This document shows positions 1 to 8,841 of a DNA stretch of 64,000 nt, one piece after another. The notes below the pieces were generated by a model, which was given only the letters and a program-made list of their open reading frames with translations, was not told the DNA's origin and did not search any database. Each line of letters opens with the position of its first letter. Within the stretch, counting starts at the first letter, position 1. Position numbers and translations under genes: made by a program. This DNA is from a bacterium (GTDB taxonomy: Bacteria; Planctomycetota; Planctomycetia; Pirellulales; Pirellulaceae), in NCBI GenBank assembly GCA_030430075.1, contig JAUIGN010000003.1:62001-126000 (forward strand). Reading direction: 5' to 3'.

Positions 1-1279
1 AGGCCCCAATGACTTGACCTCCTTTGGTCCCGCCGCCGGCAAACCAGACTGACTGTACCGCTCCCCAGTGGTCACGTCCCGGCTTCTTGTAGTGCTTGGG
101 AAGCAGTGAAATCTTCGGCGTTCGGCCGAATTCCCCAGCCATCACAATCAGCGTGTCATCCAATTGCCCGCTGGCTGACAAGTCGTCCAACAACGCCGAG
201 ACCGCCTTGTCCGTGGGTGGGAACAAATTGTCCTTGAGATGGGGAAACGCGTTGCCATGCGTATCCCAGGTCTCGTCATTTCCCAAGTTAACCTGAACGA
301 GATTCACGCCCGATTCGACCAGGCGTCTGGCCATCAACAGCGACCAGCCAAAAGCGTTCCGCCCGTAGCGATCCTGGGTCGCCTCGTCGGCGTTGGTGAC
401 GTCAAGTGCCTGTTGAATACTCCCGTCCGTCAACAGGGAAATGACGCCCTGCCGGAACTGATCGAACTGGGACGTGCTGGCGGCCCGCTCGAGGTACCGG
501 CGTTGGTTCGTCAACTCATTCAACAACTCGAGACGACCGGTCAACCTGGCCGACGTCAGTCCGTGCGGCAGACTCAAGTTCGGCGCCTGGAACAAGCGGT
601 TATCCGGATTGTTCCGCTCCTGGTGGTCAAAATTGAACTCGGGAAACGCACCGTACGAGGTGTTGTGAAACGGTGCGGCCTCGATGAACCAGGGATCGCG
701 GTGCTTTCCCATCTGGCCGGCAAACTGCCCAGGGATCACACGCCCCGAATAATGGACCAACCGCTCCGGCAGGACGACCGCGGGGGGAAGATTGGTTCGG
801 GGACGGGTCGCGTCTCCGGCAATCGCGGCAATCGACGGCCAGTCGGTGGGCTGCGGTTTACCAGCACTGAAGCCGGGCGGCAGTTGAGAGCGGCCGGTCA
901 ACATAATGTGGTGGCCGGCGGAGTGCTCATTCGAGGCGTGCGTCAACGAACGGCAGATGGTCCACAGCCGGCTCCGCTGCGCCAACTGTGGAAGGTGCTC
1001 GCAGATCTGCAATCCCGGCGTTGCCGTATCAATCGGGTTGAATTCGCCTCGGATCTCCTCCGGCGCGTCTGGCTTGAGATCGAAACTGTCGTGCTGGGCC
1101 AGGCCCCCGGAAAGAAATATGAAGATGCACGACCTGGCCGATCCACCTTGGCCGTCGGGGGACGGCGCACCGGCGGCACGAAGCGCTTGGAGATGATTCA
1201 TTCCCAAGCCGAGCAGGCTGACCGAGCCAGCTTGGATTGCGGTCCGACGCGAAATCAGGGGATGATTCAGGTGTGGCAT
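1..1279 (-). CDS. DUF1501 family protein, C-terminus cut by window edge
   Basis: DUF1501 proteins are abundant in planctomycetes and resemble the alkaline phosphatase/sulfatase fold; the biochemical role is unsettled. The chosen ATG begins MPHLNHPLISRRTAIQAG, a twin-arginine (SRRTAIQ) export signal, which supports this start and an exported protein. The visible part carries the family's FLSGGLAQHDSFDLKP stretch near residue 55, then ASNEHSAGHHIMLTGR, and near the edge a WDTHGNAFPHLKDN segment and VMAGEFGRTPKI, all recognisable DUF1501 landmarks. About 426 residues are present and the remainder lies outside the window. It is on the same strand as the flavoprotein gene 191 bases upstream. In planctomycetes DUF1501 genes usually pair with DUF1549/DUF1553 cytochrome-type proteins; the partner, if any, would lie to the left. 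Confidence 0.9.
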   Translation of the reverse strand, partial: MPHLNHPLISRRTAIQAGSVSLLGLGMNHLQALRAAGAPSPDGQGGSARSCIFIFLSGGLAQHDSFDLKPDAPEEIRGEFNPIDTATPGLQICEHLPQLAQRSRLWTICRSLTHASNEHSAGHHIMLTGRSQLPPGFSAGKPQPTDWPSIAAIAGDATRPRTNLPPAVVLPERLVHYSGRVIPGQFAGQMGKHRDPWFIEAAPFHNTSYGAFPEFNFDHQERNNPDNRLFQAPNLSLPHGLTSARLTGRLELLNELTNQRRYLERAASTSQFDQFRQGVISLLTDGSIQQALDVTNADEATQDRYGRNAFGWSLLMARRLVESGVNLVQVNLGNDETWDTHGNAFPHLKDNLFPPTDKAVSALLDDLSASGQLDDTLIVMAGEFGRTPKISLLPKHYKKPGRDHWGAVQSVWFAGGGTKGGQVIGA

Positions 1280-1470
1280 GAGGCAGGCAATCGGTTGGCG
1301 GGAGATTCGAAGACCGACCTGCGAATTCTACTCCAATGCCACGCGAATTTCGACACGATTTCGGCGGTTCGCGTTCGAATCTTGCCAGGCGTCGCCGGAC
1401 CGCAGCGGCCATCGCGGTTGCAGAGCGGCGCCCGCCGTTTCGCCGGCATCGACGACCCGCAACGCATGGC

Positions 1471-2757
1471 CTACGGCTGCGGTTCCTTGGAGTTGGCCGT
1501 TTCAGCCATCATGCGCCGCTTCGCGGACGCGGCTGCGGTCGCTTTCACAAGCTCGGGATCCATGTCGTCAAAGATCCGCCCTGCCCCGTCGTGAAAGATC
1601 CGTCCGATCAGGATGTCCGTCAGGTTCGAACCATGTTGCGGGTAGTCGCGGAGGAAGCGGCCGAAACTGAAGTCGTTGTTGTAATAGGCATCGACTAATT
1701 TCCGCATCCAGGTGGTGCCGGCGGAGAACTCGTCGTACCAACCCGCCAACTGTGCCCCGGAGGTGTCTCCCTTCCGGAGCCCTGCGACGATCGCATCCGC
1801 CGCCAGTTCACCCGACCGCAAGGCAAAATAAACGCCCGAGGAATAGACGGGGTCGATGAACCCCCAGGCATCTCCCACCAAGACCCATCCGTCGCCCCCG
1901 TGTTGCCGGGTCGTGTAAGAAAACTCTTTGGCAGTACGAAACTCGCTGACCAATTCGGCACCCGCCAGCCGCTCGACCAACGCCGGGCACTTATCCAATT
2001 CCTCGTGGAAGACGGCGGCAGGCGCACCGCGCCCTTTGAGCAGGTAATCGCGGTCGCCGACGACGCCGATACTGGTCACATCATCGGCCAAGGGGATGTA
2101 CCAAAACCACGACTGCTTGTCGCGCGTGTGCAGGATAATCGTCGCCCCGCCATGTTCGCCCGGCTCGCGGTGGGCGCCGCGGTAGTAGCCCCAGATCGCG
2201 ACTTTATGGAGGGCCGGATTGTCTTCCCGCAATCCGAATCGATTGGCCAGGAATGCCTGTTGACCCGTGGCGTCGACCAAGACCTGGCAGCCCACTTCAC
2301 GAACGTCGCCGCCGGCCTGCTTCAGTGTCACGCCAACCACCCGCTCACCTTCCTGGATGACGTCGATCACCCGAGTTTCGTCGTGGCACTCGGCCCCCTT
2401 CTCCGCCGCATTGTCAAACAACATCTTGTCGAATTCGGAACGCGTGACCTGCCATGTCTGTGAGCATGGTCGCGGATCGTGTTCCTTGAAAAAGAACGGC
2501 TGGGATTCGGCTCCGGTCGAACTGATGAACTGGACACTGCCCTTCCGCACAAAGTCGCTACGCTCCATCTTTTCCAGGACACCCAACCGCTCGAACGTCC
2601 AGTACGTCTCCGGCATCAAGGACTCGCCGACGTGAAATCGAGGGACCTTCTCCCGTTCCACCAGCAGCGTCGAGAAACCGGCTTCGGCCACCAACGCTGC
2701 GGAACTTCCTCCGGCTGGCCCGCCGCCAACCACGATGCAATCGTAATGGTCTTTCAT
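1471..2757 (-). CDS. FAD-dependent oxidoreductase, flavin halogenase-like
   Basis: A 428-residue single-component flavoprotein. An N-terminal dinucleotide-binding motif VVGGGPAG (residues 9-16) binds FAD, followed by GESLMP (44-49) and a second FAD contact GDAWGFIDP near 294. Two features recall flavin-dependent halogenases: a WFWYIP segment near residue 215 fits their WxWxIP signature, and K72 in FVRKGSVQF lies where phenolic halogenases keep a catalytic lysine. Geranylgeranyl-reductase-like oxidoreductases share the fold and some of these motifs, so an epoxidase, hydroxylase or reductase role is also possible. It is the last gene of a same-strand set with terpene cyclase, prenyl synthase and chorismate-lyase-like genes, and probably tailors their product. 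A 324-base gap separates it from the upstream gene, so it may have its own promoter. Confidence 0.8.
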   Translation of the reverse strand: MKDHYDCIVVGGGPAGGSSAALVAEAGFSTLLVEREKVPRFHVGESLMPETYWTFERLGVLEKMERSDFVRKGSVQFISSTGAESQPFFFKEHDPRPCSQTWQVTRSEFDKMLFDNAAEKGAECHDETRVIDVIQEGERVVGVTLKQAGGDVREVGCQVLVDATGQQAFLANRFGLREDNPALHKVAIWGYYRGAHREPGEHGGATIILHTRDKQSWFWYIPLADDVTSIGVVGDRDYLLKGRGAPAAVFHEELDKCPALVERLAGAELVSEFRTAKEFSYTTRQHGGDGWVLVGDAWGFIDPVYSSGVYFALRSGELAADAIVAGLRKGDTSGAQLAGWYDEFSAGTTWMRKLVDAYYNNDFSFGRFLRDYPQHGSNLTDILIGRIFHDGAGRIFDDMDPELVKATAAASAKRRMMAETANSKEPQP

Positions 2758-2846
2758 GGATCTTCTATCGAGTGACTAACGTGAGTGACGTGCTGTTCCC
2801 CGTACCGGCCCAGGGCCACAGCTTCGTTCTGCAACGTTCCGCAACC

Positions 2847-2870
2847 CCGTAGGCCATGCTGTGCATGAGG
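2847..2870 (+). repeat. Dispersed palindromic repeat, family A (copy 1)
   Basis: The core ccatgctgtgcatg follows ccgtagg. The same CCGTAGGTCATGCTGTGCATGACG-type palindrome recurs near 27.0, 43.66 and 50.43 kb, always between genes. It resembles a bacterial REP element. This copy lies in the gap between the chorismate-lyase-like gene and the flavoprotein gene. Confidence 0.7.
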
Positions 2871-2986
2871 TCGTGTGGCAGGCCGCCTGGCAGGACGTCT
2901 TCATCGACAAGCTGTCATCTGCCGCAAGCCCTGAATCCCGCAGGTTGTCCTGCCGGCAAGCTCCCTGACGCACGCATTCCACCCCC

Positions 2987-3034
2987 TGGCAGCGGGCAAC
3001 ACTGGCAGCGGGCAACAATGGCAACGGGCAACAA
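2987..3034 (+). repeat. 16-bp tandem repeat, three copies
   Basis: Three adjoining copies of tggcagcgggcaaca plus one base (third copy with one change), followed by a partial fourth. It occupies the 324-base intergenic gap together with the family A palindrome. No gene is visible in this gap. Confidence 0.8.
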
Positions 3035-3081
3035 TGGCATGACACGATCCCGACCTCAGGCTCAACCGGCGCCGCGTTATG

Positions 3082-3633
3082 TTATACCGGCGTGACGATT
3101 TCCAGCAGTTCGACTGCCGGCAGGCCGTCGCAGTAAATGAGCGCGGTCCTGCCATAACAGCGACTGTCTTCGTCGATTCCGAACAGTTTCCGCAGATTTG
3201 GGCCCGGTACGACGCACCAGAGCGACATCGGGCGGACCTCTCTCAGGACATTATGCTGAATCAGGATCCTGCCAAGTGGCGTTTCTTGCCGTTCGATTTC
3301 CTCGCGTACATGCGGGGCGAGGGAACTCAGATTGAGCCGCACGATACCGAACTGCACAACTTGCCCGTCGCTCTGCCGGTTGAGGAGGATACGTCGCGAA
3401 TAATGGGTCGGTGTGTGGTGGGCCTGCAAGACGGCGACGTCGACCGGGCTATCGTGGTAGGCCTCGACCGTCTCCGTCATGTGCTCGTCGTGCCACAGGA
3501 GCCGGCGCGCGGGCTCGGGCAACTCTTCCGGGTCCACTTCGCGAAACTGGCCCAATTCATCGAGCGAGGCGTAAAACAGGCTCCCCAGGGCGCGCAGCTC
3601 CGGGGTGGGCTTCCGGGTGGGCGTTACCATCAT
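3082..3633 (-). CDS. Chorismate lyase (UbiC/DUF98)-like protein
   Basis: A 183-residue protein resembling the chorismate pyruvate-lyase family, which removes pyruvate from chorismate to give 4-hydroxybenzoate. The features I recognise are an SRRILLNR strand near residues 79-86 (the family uses an arginine here), a PLGRIL motif at 119-124 followed by REVRP, and a closing VELLEIVTP stretch with candidate catalytic glutamates. No signal peptide or membrane segment. The start has a good ribosome-binding site (GAGGAA), and only four bases separate it from the stop of the prenyl synthase gene, so the two are surely co-transcribed. If the assignment holds, the operon supplies an aromatic ring as well as an isoprenoid chain. 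Other lyase-fold roles cannot be excluded because similarity was judged by eye. Confidence 0.6.
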   Translation of the reverse strand: MMVTPTRKPTPELRALGSLFYASLDELGQFREVDPEELPEPARRLLWHDEHMTETVEAYHDSPVDVAVLQAHHTPTHYSRRILLNRQSDGQVVQFGIVRLNLSSLAPHVREEIERQETPLGRILIQHNVLREVRPMSLWCVVPGPNLRKLFGIDEDSRCYGRTALIYCDGLPAVELLEIVTPV

Positions 3634-3637
3634 TTCC

Positions 3638-5500
3638 TCAGGCCCTGGCGAGAGTCAGGTTCGTGAGCCCCGTGGTTGCCGGAGGCGTCGTGTCCGAGGC
3701 CTCGCTGGGGCGTTCCAAGACCGTATCGACCAGGTAGTAAAAGAGACGGCGCAATTCATCGGGCTGCACTTCGTCGGCAATCGCTTCGGCCCGTTGCTGA
3801 TGTTTGTCGACCAGTCGGTGCGCCTGCTCGAAGACGTCCGCCATCTCGAACAGTTGGCGGACACGCTGCAGACGAAACTCGGTGGCTTCCTCCCCACCAT
3901 CCACCAGGGACATCAATTCTTCCTGTTCGGCGGCAGGCAGGTTCTGCAAAGCCAGGGCCAACAGGACGGTCGGACGGCCGCCCAGGATATCTCCACCGGC
4001 CGCCAGCTTGTTGTCCGCATCACCGCGCCAATCCTTGAGATCGTTGAGGATCTGGAAGGCCACGCCCATATTGCGAGAGAACTGACGAATCGGTTGCACG
4101 TAGTCGTCGGCCGGACCGGCCAGGCGAACACCCGTATACAACGCCGCCTCGAATGCCGGCGATGTCTTCAGGGCGTAGATCTTCAGGGCATCGATTGGCT
4201 TGAGCCTCTTCTGCCGGGCATCGCGCCAGAGCAATTCGGCTCCCTGACCTTCGGACAGCTTCAGATGCGCGTCGGCCAGGTTGTCCAGAACATCCGCCAC
4301 CACATCGGCCCCCAGCGTCTTGGTCTCCCGACTGACCAGGCGATATCCCATCCCGATCAAGTAGTCTCCGACGTTGATCGCGGTGGGGATGCCGTAGCGG
4401 CGGTGCATGGTGTCTTCGCCGTAGCGAAACGGGTCGTCGTCTTCGATGTCATCATGGACCAGCGAGGCCTTGTGAAATGTCTCGATCGACATGGCGGCTC
4501 GCCGCACCGCGGCGGGAATGGCTTCGGCCGCCTCCTGGCCGTCCGCCTGCGTTGCTCGACCACCGGTCAACGCATCGTAGACCGCCAGGGTAATGAACGG
4601 CCGCGAGTGCTTGCCGCCCCGCGAAAGAAAATCGTAGGCCAGCGCTTCGGTTCCGGCGATCGGGTCGAGCCCACCGACGCCCTGCCCGTTCAACTCGGCC
4701 AACCGCGGGCCGCCGCGGAGGCGGGGGACAAGCTGATCCAGCGCATCGGCCTCGAACATCCGGGAAGCTGTGCGGAGCAAATGCACATACGTTCGCGTCT
4801 GCTGTTGGGCGGGCGCCTTCGTTTGCAGGGCCACCATCTCGCTGACCCAATCCTCATCGACCGACGTATTGCGGCAGTCGCTGGAGAGCAGCGGCACCGC
4901 CATGCAGGGAATCCCGGCCAGCAGAATCTTGTCGATGGCTTTCTCCAGGACATTCAGACAGGCCACGCCGACGATCGCATCCACATACCCGCTGACGATG
5001 ATCTTGAGCACGACCGGCGAGCCTTCGGCGACCAGCACCTTGTAACCCATGTCGTCAGCAATGGTGCGAAAATCGGCGATGCTGCAGGCGCCACACTCTT
5101 TACATTCCAAACCGAACTCGTCGTAGTCCGCCGGACAGCCTTCGGCATGCTTCAAACAATGGGGCAAGAGGAAGAGCCGCCGCTCAGGCGGAATGGCCGC
5201 CACTTGATCGCGCCAAAACTCCGAGGCAAACACGACCATGGTCCACCCGAGGTAGGCTTCGGGAAGCCCGGCGTGCTGCAGGATATCACGGACGACTCGC
5301 TCCATGTCATCCTTGGCCAGGGGCATGCTCTTGTCGAGCTTCGCGGCCACGGCGGCGCACTTGGCGCGCAGCGCTTCACGCTGCTGCTTGCTCGGCGGCA
5401 CCTCTTTCAGGTGCGATGTCTTGCGGCGGCGAGACTTGCGCCGCGGTTCACCGGTGTCCGTGGTCTCGGTCAATTGCTGCGACGTGGATGCTGAAGCCAA
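3638..5500 (-). CDS. DUF116-polyprenyl diphosphate synthase fusion
   Basis: A 620-residue two-domain protein. After a basic N-terminal tail, residues about 80-220 match DUF116: LPHCLKHAEGC and ECKECGACS supply a cysteine cluster that probably binds a metal or Fe-S centre, followed by GYKVLVAEG and IVGVACL. Residues about 280-600 form a trans-isoprenyl diphosphate synthase with GGKHSRPF (substrate phosphate contact), first Asp-rich motif DDIEDDD near 348, HRRYG, and a degenerate second motif NDLKDW near 487. Small residues just before the first motif (ASLVHDD) suggest a long chain product, C20 or more. The best start is TTG with GAGGA eight bases upstream; no ATG fits. It lies 34 bases behind the terpene cyclase gene. 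The DUF116 role is unknown. Confidence 0.85.
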   Translation of the reverse strand: MASASTSQQLTETTDTGEPRRKSRRRKTSHLKEVPPSKQQREALRAKCAAVAAKLDKSMPLAKDDMERVVRDILQHAGLPEAYLGWTMVVFASEFWRDQVAAIPPERRLFLLPHCLKHAEGCPADYDEFGLECKECGACSIADFRTIADDMGYKVLVAEGSPVVLKIIVSGYVDAIVGVACLNVLEKAIDKILLAGIPCMAVPLLSSDCRNTSVDEDWVSEMVALQTKAPAQQQTRTYVHLLRTASRMFEADALDQLVPRLRGGPRLAELNGQGVGGLDPIAGTEALAYDFLSRGGKHSRPFITLAVYDALTGGRATQADGQEAAEAIPAAVRRAAMSIETFHKASLVHDDIEDDDPFRYGEDTMHRRYGIPTAINVGDYLIGMGYRLVSRETKTLGADVVADVLDNLADAHLKLSEGQGAELLWRDARQKRLKPIDALKIYALKTSPAFEAALYTGVRLAGPADDYVQPIRQFSRNMGVAFQILNDLKDWRGDADNKLAAGGDILGGRPTVLLALALQNLPAAEQEELMSLVDGGEEATEFRLQRVRQLFEMADVFEQAHRLVDKHQQRAEAIADEVQPDELRRLFYYLVDTVLERPSEASDTTPPATTGLTNLTLARA

Positions 5501-5534
5501 GATGATATCCTCAATTCCGATAGCGAGCAGTTGA

Positions 5535-7568
5535 TTAGCAAGTCAGGTGGGCTGGTGGCGTCGCCGGTGGGGTCGGTTGGTTCGACCAGGCCTGGGCCCG
5601 GCCCAACGCGGAAACCGTAAAGATCAGCGGGTAGAGTTTCTCATGATACCATAGCTTCGCGAAGTAAAAACCAATGGGCCAGTTTTCCAGGTAGCGGCCC
5701 GATTCCACCGCGTCGACCAGCCAATGAAGGCCCCTGGCCACGGCCTCGCGGGCCGCGTCGTCCGAAACGTCCATCAAGAGGGCTTCCACCGCCAGTGCGG
5801 TCTCTTCCACGCTGCTCTCAATGAAGACCTTGCCTTCCGGTTCGACCGCTGCCCCGGCCACCGAGGGACCGGCCACCGAGGGACCGGCCACCGAGGGACC
5901 GCCGCCCCAGCCGCCATCCTCGTTTTGGGCACCCCGCAACCATTGTAAACCCCGCTGGGCTTCGATTGATGCGGTCCGCCCCAAATCACGGTAGGCAAGG
6001 AGGACTTTCGCCGTCCCGTAAATCGGGTTCTCCTCGCGCGGATGGTCCTGGTTCCCAAACCACAACGGGATCCAGCAACCGTCGCCGGCCTGCTGGTCGG
6101 CCAGGTAGCGAAAGCCCCGCTCCACGGCCCCTCGCAGGCGACGCGGCAACCGCCGGTCGTCGGCCGCAGAAAGTTGTCCGGTCGACGTGCCCAGCGTTTG
6201 CCAGGCATGGATCGCCCGCAGGGCATGGGCGGTCAAGTCCGCACCGGACCGGTCAAAGGGGAGCGCGCCCCAACCTCGACAAAATGTCGGCCAGCCGCCG
6301 TCCCGGTTCTGCAAATCGAGCAACCAGCCGATGCCGTGGCGGGCGGCAGTGTCGAGCCGATCGTCCGCCGCCTGCGTGTCGGCGGCCGCATCGCGCCAGG
6401 CCGCCAGGGCCAACAGGGCGCTCGGTGTATCGTCGGCGTCCGGCACGGCGCCACTCAGGTCGCTCCATCCCCAGCCACCGGGCGCCGCCCCCGTAAAGGG
6501 ATGGCGTTCGCGCTGCTGGCAGCCGAGGACCCAGTCGAGGCATTCCAGGGACGTTACGTTCTCACCCGCGCCGGCCAGGCTGTTGACCGCCAACGTCGTG
6601 TTCCACGTCGCCAGGTTCGTATCGATGGGCCAACTGCCGTCGTCGCGCACGGAGCCGAGCAGGAACTGAATGCCGCGCTGGGCGACAGGGTGCCGACTCC
6701 GGCCGTTGGCCGCCAGGCTCATCACGACGAAACTGGTCAGCGGAATCGCCTCCAGGTAACCGCCGCTGGCCGGTTGAATCGCCTCCAGTACGCGGAGGCT
6801 GGGCTTGATCGCGAGTGCCCGCAGGAAGCGGGTGAGCGGATTCCGGGGCGGCTGGTGAACATAGCGAGCCTGGCCGATCGCCACCAGCGCGGGAATCGCG
6901 TAACTGACAACCGGGAGCCGCAGGAAGCGGTACAACGCCTGGGGCAGGCAAGCCAACTCGAAGGGCAACGCAGATACCTGCCGCCACGGGACCATGCCGG
7001 CCATCGCACAGTTGGCCAGAATCGGCACCGCAAATGTCTTATCTTTGCCGTAGCGGCGGCGGAGTCCCGCAACACCCCCTTGCGAATCGACGTATTGCGA
7101 CGCCCGCTCCATCAGCGCGGCGTGCCTCTCGAACACACCGGCCAGGTGAAAGGCCGCCATCACCAACATCGTGGTGGAGATATTGGAATAGCTCTTGTCG
7201 GTGTCCCCCCACCCGCCATCCTGATTCTGCCGCCGCGTCAGCCAATCAATGCCTCCGGCGATCAGGCGAGCCACCTCGTGCGCGGCAGGGGCTCCGGCCG
7301 CCTCGCCGTCCTGAGACGTGCCCTCCTGCATCCCGTCTCGCCCGGCGGCTGCCTCCCCGGTCATGTCGCCTGCAACCGCAGCAGCGGGACCTGGCGCGGA
7401 GCGGCCGCGTTCGGCGAGCGTCAGGGCGCTGATCGCCGTGGCCGTGGAGAGTGCCGAGCTGGACAGTTCACCAACCCAGTGTCCCGCAGAGACGCGGGCA
7501 TCGAGCAGCTCGGCGCGAGCGGTCCGATAGGCGGCCGCCAGGCGACTTGGTTCGAGATCTGCAAACAC
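5535..7568 (-). CDS. Class II terpene cyclase, squalene-hopene cyclase-like
   Basis: A 677-residue (alpha/alpha)-barrel cyclase of the squalene/oxidosqualene cyclase superfamily. The acid motif DxDD that protonates the terminal alkene appears as DADD near residue 374 in GAVPDADDTPSALLAL. Several QW repeats are present: QNQDGGWG near 112, DDGSWPIDTN near 310, QNRDGGWP near 425, DGCWIPLW near 490 and QNEDGGWG near 548. Length is slightly above the usual 630-650, partly from an N-terminal extension and partly from a GPSVA triplicate insertion just after the last QW motif. The start is GTG. It heads the minus-strand operon, with the prenyl synthase following. The substrate could be squalene or a prenylated aromatic, and the sequence alone does not decide this. 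Confidence 0.85.
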   Translation of the reverse strand: MFADLEPSRLAAAYRTARAELLDARVSAGHWVGELSSSALSTATAISALTLAERGRSAPGPAAAVAGDMTGEAAAGRDGMQEGTSQDGEAAGAPAAHEVARLIAGGIDWLTRRQNQDGGWGDTDKSYSNISTTMLVMAAFHLAGVFERHAALMERASQYVDSQGGVAGLRRRYGKDKTFAVPILANCAMAGMVPWRQVSALPFELACLPQALYRFLRLPVVSYAIPALVAIGQARYVHQPPRNPLTRFLRALAIKPSLRVLEAIQPASGGYLEAIPLTSFVVMSLAANGRSRHPVAQRGIQFLLGSVRDDGSWPIDTNLATWNTTLAVNSLAGAGENVTSLECLDWVLGCQQRERHPFTGAAPGGWGWSDLSGAVPDADDTPSALLALAAWRDAAADTQAADDRLDTAARHGIGWLLDLQNRDGGWPTFCRGWGALPFDRSGADLTAHALRAIHAWQTLGTSTGQLSAADDRRLPRRLRGAVERGFRYLADQQAGDGCWIPLWFGNQDHPREENPIYGTAKVLLAYRDLGRTASIEAQRGLQWLRGAQNEDGGWGGGPSVAGPSVAGPSVAGAAVEPEGKVFIESSVEETALAVEALLMDVSDDAAREAVARGLHWLVDAVESGRYLENWPIGFYFAKLWYHEKLYPLIFTVSALGRAQAWSNQPTPPATPPAHLTC
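5856..5900 (-). repeat. In-frame 15-bp tandem repeat in the cyclase gene
   Basis: Three exact copies of ggccaccgagggacc, coding for GPSVA three times right after the QNEDGGWG motif. The array keeps the reading frame, so copy-number changes would lengthen or shorten a loop without breaking the enzyme. Confidence 0.9.
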
Positions 7569-7776
7569 GTTCCTGACCCGGGTTGATTGGAAGGCAGGGC
7601 AAAACGGGGAGGGATGTCGGGTCTTGCCGGTCGTAGCTGTTCAAGTCTAAGTGGCCCCAGCGCGAATGTCGAGTCAGCGCAGAAATGCTTGCTTTGCGGG
7701 CTACTACGGAGAAAAATGTGGCGATAGGGGCCAGATTCGCCGATTTATGTTGTCGGACACATCTTTCCAGGAAGCC

Positions 7777-8841
7777 ATGGTTCGAACTACCACCAAAAAG
7801 CGATCACGCGCCACGCCCCGCCGTTCCCGAGAGCCTGCTTGGGCCACCTGCTCCGACAACGCGCTGCTTGATATGCGCATTTGCGACCTCGGTGTGCAAA
7901 TCAAAGGTTCTCGGCTCGAACCACGCATTGCCCAGCTCTATCAAGAGCTGGCCGATTGCGGTCTCAATTTCCGTCCACACTGCTGGCTGTCGGACGAATG
8001 GTTCACGCCGGATGGCGTACCCGGAATCGCGATTCCGTTCTATCTCGCACATCCACGATTGGAACGACTCGAGCGGAAACAGATGCTGGAAGTCGAGGGA
8101 GGCAGTCGGACCTGGTGCTTGCGGATCCTGCGCCACGAAGCCGGTCATGCCCTGGACAACGCATTTCGCTTGGGGCGGCGGAGAACGTGGCAACGCGTCT
8201 TTGGGAGTTCCTCGCAACCGTATCCCGACCACTACTCGCCGAAACCCTACAGCAAGAGTTTCGTTCAACACCTGGGCATGTGGTATGCCCAGGCGCATCC
8301 GGCCGAGGACTTTGCGGAAACCTTCGCCGTCTGGCTCAAGCCGCGATCCAATTGGCGAGCGCAGTACGACGGCTGGGCGGCACTGGAGAAACTGCAGTAC
8401 GTCGATCAACTGGTGAATGACCTCAGCGCCCGCAAGCCGCAGGTCGTCAACCGACGCTACGTCGACCCGGTGCGAACGTTGCGTAAGACACTGCGTGAAC
8501 ACTACGAAGAGAAAAAGGACCGCTACGGCGTGGGTTACCCAAGCTTTTATGATCATGATCTGAAACGCCTGTTCTCTGACGAGCGCAAGCATGCTCGCAA
8601 CATGACGGCCGCCATGTTCCTGCGGAGTGATCGCCGCGAGTTGCGCGAAGCGGTCGGTCAATGGACCGGCCAGCACCCGTACACAATCGATCAGGTCGTT
8701 AATGAGCTGGTGGATCGCTGCCGAGAACTCAAGCTGCGGCTCCGCTTCTCCGAACGTGAAACGCGCCGGCATATCCTCGTCCTGCTGACCGTCCAAACGA
8801 TGAATGTGCTGCACGGCAGCCGGCATCGGGTCGCGCTATGA
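7777..8841 (+). CDS. Putative zinc metallopeptidase
   Basis: A gluzincin-like protein of 354 residues from the chosen ATG, which has AGGAAG just upstream; an in-frame ATG 30 bases earlier lacks a ribosome-binding site. The zinc-binding motif HEAGH lies at about 119-123 in LRILRHEAGHALDNAF, and PAEDFAETFAVWL near 175 supplies a likely third ligand (Glu). The N-terminus is basic (VRTTTKKRSR) with no signal peptide, so the protein is predicted to be cytoplasmic. The gene overlaps the following ATP-grasp ligase by four bases (ATGA), implying translational coupling and a shared pathway. The substrate is unknown; peptidase-ligase pairs of this kind are found in small-peptide or amide-bond metabolite pathways. 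It is transcribed divergently from the terpene cyclase operon. Confidence 0.75.
   Translation: MVRTTTKKRSRATPRRSREPAWATCSDNALLDMRICDLGVQIKGSRLEPRIAQLYQELADCGLNFRPHCWLSDEWFTPDGVPGIAIPFYLAHPRLERLERKQMLEVEGGSRTWCLRILRHEAGHALDNAFRLGRRRTWQRVFGSSSQPYPDHYSPKPYSKSFVQHLGMWYAQAHPAEDFAETFAVWLKPRSNWRAQYDGWAALEKLQYVDQLVNDLSARKPQVVNRRYVDPVRTLRKTLREHYEEKKDRYGVGYPSFYDHDLKRLFSDERKHARNMTAAMFLRSDRRELREAVGQWTGQHPYTIDQVVNELVDRCRELKLRLRFSERETRRHILVLLTVQTMNVLHGSRHRVAL

Noticed and set aside
239..1594. Long plus-strand open frame (451 codons)
   Set aside because: It is antisense to the DUF1501 gene, whose motifs are clear on the other strand. The product is Arg/Gly-rich without domain features.
1621..1632. ggttcgaacc resembling a tRNA T-loop
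   Set aside because: It lies inside the flavoprotein gene, with no acceptor stem or anticodon arm around it.
3605..5494. Plus-strand open frame of 629 codons
   Set aside because: Antisense shadow of the DUF116-prenyl synthase gene, caused by high-GC codon use.
6042..7586. Plus-strand open frame of 514 codons
   Set aside because: Antisense to the terpene cyclase. No recognisable fold.
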